Shown in pieces: positions 19,639 to 27,784 of a DNA stretch of 33,531 nt. The stretch lies in assembly GCA_020719165.1 (NCBI GenBank), contig DYQT01000012.1, positions 1-33,531 on the forward strand, given 5' to 3'. The translations under genes and the position numbers were made by a program. Numbering within the stretch: position 1 is the first letter of the stretch; each line of letters opens with the position of its first letter. The notes under the pieces were generated by a model. That model was not told the DNA's origin and made no database searches. It saw only the letters and a list, made by a program, of their open reading frames with translations. This DNA comes from Draconibacterium orientale (GTDB taxonomy: Bacteria; Bacteroidota; Bacteroidia; Bacteroidales; FEN-979).

Positions 19639-20928
19639 ATGAATCTCTTCTTTTATCTGATGATCATCGTTTTTATTCTGGGTTATGCCTGCATTGCCCT
19701 CGAGCATCCCCTCAGAATTAATAAAACTGCAACTGCGCTGCTCCTTGCCGTATTTTTATGGGTATTTTTCGTGTTCGGTTATCCCGATTTGTTCACCCAT
19801 CAGTTGCTATTGGAACACCTGGGAGAAATCTCACAGATTCTCTTTTTTCTTCTCGGCGCCATGACGATTGTCGAACTGATCGATGCCCATGATGGATTCA
19901 GCATCATCACCGACAAAATTAAAACCACCAAAAAAGTTAAATTGCTCTGGATAATCAGCATCATCACTTTTTTTCTGTCACCAATTCTCGACAATCTCAC
20001 AACTGCCATCGTCATGGTGGCTTTGCTGCGCAAACTTATCAGCGATAAACATGAACGCTGGTTTTTTGCCGGGATGGTCATCGTTGCCGCAAACAGCGGC
20101 GGTGCATTCAGTCCGATCGGTGATGTCACAACCATCATGCTTTGGATCGGGGGATATGTGACCACTTTCAATATCATCATGAAAACATTCGTTCCAAGTG
20201 CACTATCGATGGTTATTCCTTTGGCGCTGCTATCGATAACCATGAAGGGTCATATTCGGAAACCAACAGAGACAATAACCCAACACAAAAATCCTACAAC
20301 ACCTCTTGAACGAAACCTGGTCTTTTTTCTGGGAGTTGGATCTCTGCTTTTCGTGCCTGTTTTTAAAACACTGACAAATCTGCCTCCATACATGGGAATT
20401 CTGTTGGGCCTTGGTGTTTTATGGGTAATAACTGAAATTATGCATAAGTCAAAGAATGATGCGAACCGCCCCATGGTAACGGTTGCCGGGGTAATTCGCA
20501 GGGTTGATACTCCGAGCGTCCTTTTTTTCCTGGGAATTTTGCTGGCTGTGGCAGCATTGCAATCGGCCGGACACCTGAAGCTGCTTGCGATCACACTCGA
20601 TCAGCATGTTGGCAACTTATACATTATCAATATAATTATCGGGGTATTGTCATCAATTATCGATAATGTTCCACTTGTTGCAGGTGCGATCGGAATGTAT
20701 AAGGATAGCTTCGTTTCCGATCACTATTTTTGGGAAATGCTTGCATACTGCGCCGGAACAGGTGGCAGCATCCTGATTATCGGTTCGGCAGCCGGAGTGG
20801 CCGTAATGGGCATGGAAAAAATTGATTTCTTATGGTACCTGAGGAAGATATCGCTGTGGGCGCTGGTTGGGTATCTTTCTGGTTCATTGGCTTATTGGGC
20901 GATGAGTGTTTGGGTGTTTAAAGCGTGA
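19639..20928 (+). CDS. nhaD: NhaD-type sodium:proton antiporter
   Basis: Multi-TM. FLLGAMTIVELIDAHDGFSIITDKI, LDNLTTAIVMVALLRKLI, NSGGAFSPIGDVTTIMLWIGG, SSIIDNVPLVAGAIGMY are NhaD-like. Confidence 0.9.
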   Translation: MNLFFYLMIIVFILGYACIALEHPLRINKTATALLLAVFLWVFFVFGYPDLFTHQLLLEHLGEISQILFFLLGAMTIVELIDAHDGFSIITDKIKTTKKVKLLWIISIITFFLSPILDNLTTAIVMVALLRKLISDKHERWFFAGMVIVAANSGGAFSPIGDVTTIMLWIGGYVTTFNIIMKTFVPSALSMVIPLALLSITMKGHIRKPTETITQHKNPTTPLERNLVFFLGVGSLLFVPVFKTLTNLPPYMGILLGLGVLWVITEIMHKSKNDANRPMVTVAGVIRRVDTPSVLFFLGILLAVAALQSAGHLKLLAITLDQHVGNLYIINIIIGVLSSIIDNVPLVAGAIGMYKDSFVSDHYFWEMLAYCAGTGGSILIIGSAAGVAVMGMEKIDFLWYLRKISLWALVGYLSGSLAYWAMSVWVFKA

Positions 20929-21008
20929 CACGTGACGCGGGACGCAGGACGGGGGACACGGGACACGGGACACGGGACCCGGGACCCGGGACAGGGGACG
21001 CGTGACAC
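20925..21008. repeat. 12-unit degenerate heptamer tandem array, consensus GGGACAC
   Basis: GTGACAC GTGACGC GGGACGC AGGACGG GGGACAC GGGACAC GGGACAC GGGACCC GGGACCC GGGACAG GGGACGC GTGACAC, read directly. Unit 1 contains the nhaD TGA stop. Confidence 0.95.
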
Positions 21009-21038
21009 AGCAGTCATTACGTGGGACAAAGGTCGGGA

Positions 21039-21638
21039 TTACTTTGAGGTGTAGGTGGTGTTGACGGTGATAAATCCGGGATAGGTAAGCGCTTTGCCTG
21101 CAACGATCACGGTGGGCTTTAATTTAATTTTAAACCGGGTTGGAGTGATGCCGGTACCTGCCAGGTTTAGGCAGAAATTAAGCATGGCCATGGCCGATTT
21201 CCCCGACAACACCTGTTTTAAATCAAGCCCCACATCAACAGGTACAGTTAAAGTCCCCAAAGATGGAATAACAAAAGGTTTATCGAGGATACCTGTTGTC
21301 ATTTGAATCTCATCGATAAAAAGAATCCACTCGAGCCGGTTGAGCCCTGCCGGTTTCTCATTCGGGTTTCGGCCTTCAATATTGAGTTGTAGGGAAAGCG
21401 GAAAGGTTGGGCTGGTGAAGCCACCCAGGATTCGGGCAACATCAGACATGCCCAGGTCACTGATTGTTTGAATATTCTGAAGCTCGATACCTGCCAGGTT
21501 AATATGATCAACGGAGAGGATGCGAAATTCACAGTTTGCCAGATTTGAGGCCTGCTGTGCCTGTCGTGCCACATCGCAACCAGAAAAAGTAATGATCAGC
21601 ATAAATAATGAGATGATTCGTTTGCAGAAACAGTACAT
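21039..21638 (-). CDS. LEA type 2-like lipoprotein
   Basis: Lipobox-like LIITFSGC. CEFRILSVDHINLAGIELQNI..., PLSLQLNIEGRNPNEKPAGLNRLEWILFIDEIQMTTGILDKPFVIPSLGTLTVPVDVGLDL is LEA14/WHy-like. Confidence 0.65.
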   Translation of the reverse strand: MYCFCKRIISLFMLIITFSGCDVARQAQQASNLANCEFRILSVDHINLAGIELQNIQTISDLGMSDVARILGGFTSPTFPLSLQLNIEGRNPNEKPAGLNRLEWILFIDEIQMTTGILDKPFVIPSLGTLTVPVDVGLDLKQVLSGKSAMAMLNFCLNLAGTGITPTRFKIKLKPTVIVAGKALTYPGFITVNTTYTSK

Positions 21639-21675
21639 AGCAAGAGTTTAAAAAGCAAATTTAGCAAATTTGAGA

Positions 21676-24600
21676 TCAATCATGGATTTGGTCTGTATCG
21701 GTTGTTTTCACAGGCAGTTCGAGAAACAGGAACTTTGTTTCCAAAGGGTTAAAGGTCAACCAGCATCCATGATATGGTAAGTCTGCCTTTGCATGCCTTT
21801 CCCATATTTTCCGAACAGGTTCTTCCAGCACATTCACTTCAGTTGCCGATATTGCCTGCACCGCAGATGCCAGGGTGATGGAAGAGAGCCTTAAATCTTC
21901 AACAGCTATCGAATCTTTACAACCTGAAGTTTCGCGCAACTGCAGCACAATTCCGCTGCCATTTAAAGCCGGGCGGGCAGATATGAGCACAAGGTTATTA
22001 TGCATGCTGGTAAAAAATGATTTTGGAATAAATACCGAATCAGGTTTGGATGATGCCGGAAAAACCCTTGCCAGGAGAGGGACACGGTTTTCCATTCCAA
22101 AACGGGTTGCCACGGTATTTGAAGGATCGGCCATCGAAGAAATTTGGTAAGTCCACTTTAGTTCACCCTGCTGGCTGGCCAAAAAGTTTGTTGTCCAATA
22201 ATTGTTCAGAACCCACGAAAAAACAGAACCGGACTTGGGGTAGCCTGCCTCCTTCAAACCTTCCTGAGCAAAGTCCGATTCCGGACTTTTCACCCTGTAA
22301 AACTTACCAAGGTTGATATCGCCGAGTTGAACAAGGGGTATTTCAGGCGACACAAAAATGATCTGGCCGCTGTCGTTGCGCAAAGCGGCAAAATTCTGAA
22401 TTCCCATCCAGTCCGATGCTGATCCTTCTATTTGTTCTCTCCCCGGAATCATTGCTCCGCCAGCCACTTCCACAGCATGATGGCCTTGATTCAATGCGAA
22501 AGGGAATGAAATGTACACCCCTTCCGGATCGGTAACTGCAAGCTTTTTCATAGAATAGCAAAATTCCACTTTCTTTTCATGATTGTAAAGCCGTATTTCG
22601 CAGCGGATTCCAGTAGAATCAGCACATTCATCCATTTGCCCGGTGAGGATAAGGCTGCGGTACACCTGCCCATAACGAATATCGCTGACCCGGAGATTTT
22701 GCCAGGTTTTGCGTGTAAATTCATCGAGCCGATACTGCTCCAACTGACCACGATTCTTTCCAAGTCGTTCATATATAAATTCTCCAGCCGAATAGGTTGC
22801 TGCAGTATCCACAATCTCCTTGTGCCATATCTTGTCGAAAAATCCTTTGATTTTACCATTCCCCGGATCGATGGTAATCCGGTAATAATCGTTTTCAAAT
22901 ACCCGTTGAAGAGGTGTTTCTAAAATATTTTCCCGCGGCTCCTGTTCAACCACAATGCGATAGCTGCAAAAACCCAAAGGAGGAATATCCTCTGCCCGCA
23001 TCATCCACCAGGTTCCCTCCTCTCTTGTAGAAACGGGCTGAATGGCCATGGAGCGATTGTTCTGGCCGAGGATCCTGATTTTTTTGTCTTTTGGAAGCAG
23101 CTGATGATCAATGTAAACCATGGCATTCCCCGATCTGACCCAGTTAAGGGTGTTAAATATAGTGATTGTCGGCACATTCGATTTCGCGATAAACGGCTGA
23201 ATCTGCCCCATCACCTCTTCGCGCAGGATGCTGTTTTTTTTAACCGCACTCCACACAAACGATTCCTTTTCACCTAATTGCACCACACTATTCTCGCACT
23301 GCGGATCTGTAATGCTTTCAGCCGCCCCAAAGGTGTGTTCATCATAAAAAGCAATGTCATCGGCTATCTGATCCTTCAGATTGGTGAGAAATCGGTTTTG
23401 AGGAATCCCCATGGCTGATGCAATGGTCATCAACCCTTCGCTTGCAATATAATCGGCATGTGCCTTGCGTGCATAGGCGGTTTGAATGGCTGCCGACCCA
23501 AAACCGTCCATCCACCAGTCGGGCCAGGCTCCCCGAATCACCGGTAATTCAGCCGCATGATTCATTTTCATGTAATCCATGAACTCAGAGATAGTGGCCA
23601 GCCGGAGTTTCGGCCATATATAAGCCTGATTCCATTCTGCTACCATTTTCGATGCAGAGGTTGAGGGAGGTGAATTATCGGTAAGGTATCCACTGAATTG
23701 AATGGCGTAATGATCGAAAGGATATCCTTTTTCGCTGATATCATCCAGGTGCCGGAATAAACCTGTTGCAAAGGTTTCGGGGGCGCTCAGAATACCCAGA
23801 CTGTTGGCCCACATATAGTGCTCGGGTCTGTTGACCATCAGCCTTGTTCCTGAAGGAGACTCCCACCAAAAGGTGGCAGGCCTTGTAAAAGGTTTCATGG
23901 CTCTGTGAGTATTCTGCGCCATGTTTAGATATTCAACACCGCACCCCGGCAGGTAATCCGTCAAACACCAGGGCACCCCGTTGATATCGCTTTGCATGGC
24001 GGCTCTGACAGGAAATCCCAGATTACGAAACTCCCTGATTGGCTGCAGGGTGGCTGCGATCATCGTCTCATCGGCCAGATCGGAAGCGTTGAGAAACAAT
24101 CCGGTGAGTTCAATGCGACCCTCGTCGACCCGGCGTTTTAGGCGATCAACCTGCGATTGCGGTCGTGTTCTAAGGTATTCTCTTACAGCCCACGATGTTT
24201 CGCATGTCCAACGGAACCGGGCATCATCAGGCAGGGAGTCTGTTTGATCGCAAAAATCGAGTGCATAGTCGATATAACGCAGGTGATCGGGCAGGATTTC
24301 GGTTTGAGGGCGTGTGTAACCAATATCAGTGTGAGTATGCTGAACCAGGTAAATGGTGAAATGGCGAAATGGTGAAATGGTGAAATATTGCTCATAGGGC
24401 TTCTTTCCATTCAGTTTTATCCACACGGGTCGTTGCCCTAAAACAGAATCGTCGGGAATCAGCAACCTGACTTGATTAAAACCCGTCTCCAGTAAAAATT
24501 TCATGGTCTGGCCGCCCGGAATCTCCAGCTCTCCCCTGACACTGTCGCCCAGGTGCACAAATTGAAATAGTACAGGAATGTAATTCCGGTCTTCTCCCCT

Positions 24601-25197
24601 GACCAGTGCCGGCAGCTGTTTAATGGTGAGTTTTTCCTCCACTCCGGCCTCAAAAGTCATGTACCATGACCGACTTTCTTTCGATTCGCCCACAATGCGG
24701 ATGTTCTGCGGTTTTCCCTTTACCACCATGGATACAGGCAGGTGGAGCTGTGCATACCCCATGGGATCACCATATTTATCGAGCATGGTGGTTCGGAAGA
24801 GCAACCATGCCCCATTCAATCCGTTCACCTTCCAGGGTTTGATGTCGGAAGTAACCGGATTGGAAAAGGTGAGACAGTAGGCTCCGTTTACATAGAGGTT
24901 AAAAGAATGGTTTTCTGTATTGGCATCGATGCCAAAAATCCACATCAGGTTTAAGGATTGCGCTGCATACCCGACAGGAATCACTTCGGTTTCCCATTCA
25001 ATGTACTGTACCGAGTCAATGGAGCGAACCAACATTGAGGAGGTAACCTCGGGTTGAGGTGAATGGTACTGAAATCCTCCTCCTTTGATTGAAGCAGCGT
25101 ATCCTTTATAGAAACTGGGAGGCCAATTTACAGGCTCCTGCGAAACAAGGGTAAGGGAAATAAAGCACCCTAAAAACAGTAATACCTTGCGCATCAT
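21676..25197 (-). CDS. Glycoside hydrolase family 38 (alpha-mannosidase-like) secreted enzyme
   Basis: 1173 aa with signal peptide. GH38-like YLVQHTHTDIGYTRPQTEILPDHLRYIDYALDF and AAMQSDINGVPWCLTDYLPGCGVEYLN, with a GH38 C-terminal-like beta region. Confidence 0.8.
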   Translation of the reverse strand: MMRKVLLFLGCFISLTLVSQEPVNWPPSFYKGYAASIKGGGFQYHSPQPEVTSSMLVRSIDSVQYIEWETEVIPVGYAAQSLNLMWIFGIDANTENHSFNLYVNGAYCLTFSNPVTSDIKPWKVNGLNGAWLLFRTTMLDKYGDPMGYAQLHLPVSMVVKGKPQNIRIVGESKESRSWYMTFEAGVEEKLTIKQLPALVRGEDRNYIPVLFQFVHLGDSVRGELEIPGGQTMKFLLETGFNQVRLLIPDDSVLGQRPVWIKLNGKKPYEQYFTISPFRHFTIYLVQHTHTDIGYTRPQTEILPDHLRYIDYALDFCDQTDSLPDDARFRWTCETSWAVREYLRTRPQSQVDRLKRRVDEGRIELTGLFLNASDLADETMIAATLQPIREFRNLGFPVRAAMQSDINGVPWCLTDYLPGCGVEYLNMAQNTHRAMKPFTRPATFWWESPSGTRLMVNRPEHYMWANSLGILSAPETFATGLFRHLDDISEKGYPFDHYAIQFSGYLTDNSPPSTSASKMVAEWNQAYIWPKLRLATISEFMDYMKMNHAAELPVIRGAWPDWWMDGFGSAAIQTAYARKAHADYIASEGLMTIASAMGIPQNRFLTNLKDQIADDIAFYDEHTFGAAESITDPQCENSVVQLGEKESFVWSAVKKNSILREEVMGQIQPFIAKSNVPTITIFNTLNWVRSGNAMVYIDHQLLPKDKKIRILGQNNRSMAIQPVSTREEGTWWMMRAEDIPPLGFCSYRIVVEQEPRENILETPLQRVFENDYYRITIDPGNGKIKGFFDKIWHKEIVDTAATYSAGEFIYERLGKNRGQLEQYRLDEFTRKTWQNLRVSDIRYGQVYRSLILTGQMDECADSTGIRCEIRLYNHEKKVEFCYSMKKLAVTDPEGVYISFPFALNQGHHAVEVAGGAMIPGREQIEGSASDWMGIQNFAALRNDSGQIIFVSPEIPLVQLGDINLGKFYRVKSPESDFAQEGLKEAGYPKSGSVFSWVLNNYWTTNFLASQQGELKWTYQISSMADPSNTVATRFGMENRVPLLARVFPASSKPDSVFIPKSFFTSMHNNLVLISARPALNGSGIVLQLRETSGCKDSIAVEDLRLSSITLASAVQAISATEVNVLEEPVRKIWERHAKADLPYHGCWLTFNPLETKFLFLELPVKTTDTDQIHD
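24353..24384. repeat. Four-unit 8-bp tandem repeat (ATGGTGAA) inside the GH38 gene
   Basis: ATGGTGAA ATGGCGAA ATGGTGAA ATGGTGAA. Encodes the YFTISPFRHFTIY stretch just before the HTHTD motif. Confidence 0.9.
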
Positions 25198-25790
25198 TTA
25201 TGAATTACATATTTTTCTTCTTCTCCGGCTTTCTTTAAAAGTTCGTTTATCTCTTTTTTCAGTTCAACCATTTTCAACTCTCTGCCTACCATCAGATTAT
25301 TCAAATTTTCGAGCTCATACGATTTTTTTTTCAGGGCAACATTCGCCAATCTCAAATCTTCCGCCGATTTTCTCAACTGAGCCAACTGTTGCAGCACCAT
25401 TTGTTTCTGGTTAAACAGTTCGAGAAAAACGGTGACTTTGCACAACAGTATGTGGTTATCCGCTGGTTTAAAAATATAATCAACCGCTCCCGAACTGTAG
25501 CCCTTAACTACCTGCATTTCGTTAACATGGCTGGCAGTCAGAAAAATAACCGGAATCTTCTCCCCTGGTCTTTCTTCATGGATTTTCAAAGCCAATTCAT
25601 AACCATTCATCAAGGGCATACGCACATCAATGATGGCCAGCGCCAACTCCATCCCTTTTGTTTTTTCCAGGGCAGATAAGCCCGACTCTGCTGTTATAAG
25701 ATTAATTTTCAGCTTATTGAGTATCGTCTCAAAATAATACAATTGCTCGGTATTGTCATCAACAACCAAGAGATTTGGTAAATTTTCCAT
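25194..25790 (-). CDS. Response regulator: REC domain plus C-terminal coiled coil, no recognised output domain
   Basis: LLVVDDNTEQ, phospho-acceptor IIDVRMPLMNG, VIFLTAS, VDYIFKP, then a heptad-rich helix. The stop overlaps the GH38 start (ATGA). Confidence 0.9.
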   Translation of the reverse strand: MENLPNLLVVDDNTEQLYYFETILNKLKINLITAESGLSALEKTKGMELALAIIDVRMPLMNGYELALKIHEERPGEKIPVIFLTASHVNEMQVVKGYSSGAVDYIFKPADNHILLCKVTVFLELFNQKQMVLQQLAQLRKSAEDLRLANVALKKKSYELENLNNLMVGRELKMVELKKEINELLKKAGEEEKYVIHK

Positions 25791-25798
25791 ATAGCTCC

Positions 25799-27784
25799 TT
25801 AGTTTTTTAATGTAAAAGAAAATGTGCTGCCTTTGCCCTCTTCACTTTCAATCCAGATTTTTCCGCCATGTTTTTGAACAAAATCCCTGCAAATTACAAG
25901 TCCCAGGCCTGAGCTGGGCTCATCATCTGTGCCTCGACGATTCGTTTGACGATCGGATTGAAAAAGATTGTTGACCATTTCCTGATTCATACCAATCCCC
26001 GTATCGCTTATCGAAATCTCAACCGAATTATCGGGATCCGGCTTCGCTTTGATTGTGATGTTGCCTCCTTTGGGGGTATACTTGACAGCATTGAAAAGTA
26101 AATTGCGTATCAGGCTTCCAAACATAGGAATATCTGCCACTACTGCCTGATTTTCCGGAATATCATACCTGATATCGATGCATTTATTGCCTGCCGCTTC
26201 CCGTACCAACTCCATATTTGATTCTAACCCCTCCCATAACAGAAATGATTCGGGCTTAAAGCTGAGCATCCCACGCTGCAGCATCGACCACTCCAAAAGA
26301 TTTTCGAGCAGGTTGTAGAGTTTGTTGGCCGAAGTTCTCATGTTCATCGCCATTTTCTGAATCTCGTCCAATGTAAGTGTTGGCAAATCTTCAACCATTA
26401 ACCGTGAAAACCCGAGGAGCGATTGAAATGGGTTTCGCAAATCGTGCGCGACAATGGCAAAAAATTTATCCTTGTCAGCATTCAAACTCAAAAGATTCTG
26501 ATTCTGAAGTTTTATCTCTGCCTCAGCCTTTTTGAGTTCAGTAATGTCGTGAACCACAGTGAAACGAAATATCTTATCCTGAATGTAGATGTTTTCGGCA
26601 GATAATTGTACCTGTTTGATGTCACCGTTTCTTGCTCTCAATTCAGCATTGGCCTTCGTAACAACTCCATTCTTATCAGCTGTCTGCAAAATAGCGCTGG
26701 CCGCTTCGGGCGTAATTATTCCCAATTCTGATGCTGTTTTACCTATCACTTCATTTTTATTGTATCCAAACAGGAGGCAAAAAGCATCGTTAACTTCAAT
26801 ATACTGATGGTTCAAGAGATCACTTAATCCGCAGGCGGAGGGATTGATGTGAAAGAGTTTTGAGAACTTCTCTTCTGATAACTTAAGCTTTGAAATATCC
26901 TTGGTTACTCCGAAAAGCGCGGGTGCGCCATCCCAAAATCCCTTTGACACCCTGGTTTCCACCGGAATTTGAATACCCTCTTTTGTCATGATTGGCACAG
27001 GACAAACCTCGGCGATACCGATTAGCATCTCCTGCACAATTTTACCAGCCTCTTCACGACGATCAGGAGGATGCACCATCAGTACCGAAATTCCCAGCAA
27101 CTCTTCCTTTGAAAATCCAAGCCGGTTATACACGGTGGCATTGGCATGTATGATACGTCCTTCCTCATCAAGCACAAAAAAGAAGTCATCTATGGTATCA
27201 AAAAAGGTTTCATAATTCTGCTTTGTCTGTCGTGCAATTGCTTGCGCCTGCCTTCTGCTGGTGATATCCATAAAGGTTCCGAGCACACCAAATACATCGC
27301 CTTTGACATTCTTCAGCGGAATCTTGCCTGTAAGCAGTGTAATTAAACTTCCATCTGGCAGGGTAAGGGGTTCCTCAATTAAAATCTTTGGCTCTCCTGT
27401 GTCAATAACCTGCTTATCATCTGCCCGGTACAGTTCAGCCTGATCATGCCAACCCATCATATAGTCATTCTTGCCAATAACTCCATCGGGGTCGCTGAAA
27501 CCGGCTGCATTCGCGAAAACCCTGTTGCATCCCAGATATTCAAGATTTTTGTCTTTCCAGAACACACCAACCGGAATGGCATTTAAAATAACCTCGGTAA
27601 TTTGTTGTGATGCAAGTAGTTTTTCATTCAGCTCAACGTTCCTCAATTCCAGTTCAGCCTGGCGCACTTCCGCTTCGCGCAGGAGTGTCAGCAGTTCGGC
27701 TACCGATTGAGGAAATTCTGTTTTTTCATTCCTGCATTCAACAAGTTCTACTGCCTGCTGCCGAATAATTTCATCGGGATTCAT
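25799..27784 (-). CDS. Multi-PAS sensor histidine kinase
   Basis: About three PAS segments, HisKA KFFAIVAHDLRNPFQSLLGFSRLM, HATPase LIRNLLFNAVKYTPKGG, ISDTGIGM, SGLGLVICRDFVQKHGG. Confidence 0.93.
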   Translation of the reverse strand: MNPDEIIRQQAVELVECRNEKTEFPQSVAELLTLLREAEVRQAELELRNVELNEKLLASQQITEVILNAIPVGVFWKDKNLEYLGCNRVFANAAGFSDPDGVIGKNDYMMGWHDQAELYRADDKQVIDTGEPKILIEEPLTLPDGSLITLLTGKIPLKNVKGDVFGVLGTFMDITSRRQAQAIARQTKQNYETFFDTIDDFFFVLDEEGRIIHANATVYNRLGFSKEELLGISVLMVHPPDRREEAGKIVQEMLIGIAEVCPVPIMTKEGIQIPVETRVSKGFWDGAPALFGVTKDISKLKLSEEKFSKLFHINPSACGLSDLLNHQYIEVNDAFCLLFGYNKNEVIGKTASELGIITPEAASAILQTADKNGVVTKANAELRARNGDIKQVQLSAENIYIQDKIFRFTVVHDITELKKAEAEIKLQNQNLLSLNADKDKFFAIVAHDLRNPFQSLLGFSRLMVEDLPTLTLDEIQKMAMNMRTSANKLYNLLENLLEWSMLQRGMLSFKPESFLLWEGLESNMELVREAAGNKCIDIRYDIPENQAVVADIPMFGSLIRNLLFNAVKYTPKGGNITIKAKPDPDNSVEISISDTGIGMNQEMVNNLFQSDRQTNRRGTDDEPSSGLGLVICRDFVQKHGGKIWIESEEGKGSTFSFTLKN

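Noticed and set aside
19800-20243. 147-aa minus-strand ORF opposite nhaD
   Set aside because: Antisense shadow of a clear transporter gene. Met/Ile/Ser-biased composition.
20925-21008. Heptamer array considered as CRISPR
   Set aside because: Units are 7 bp, contiguous, without unique spacers, and no cas genes are nearby.
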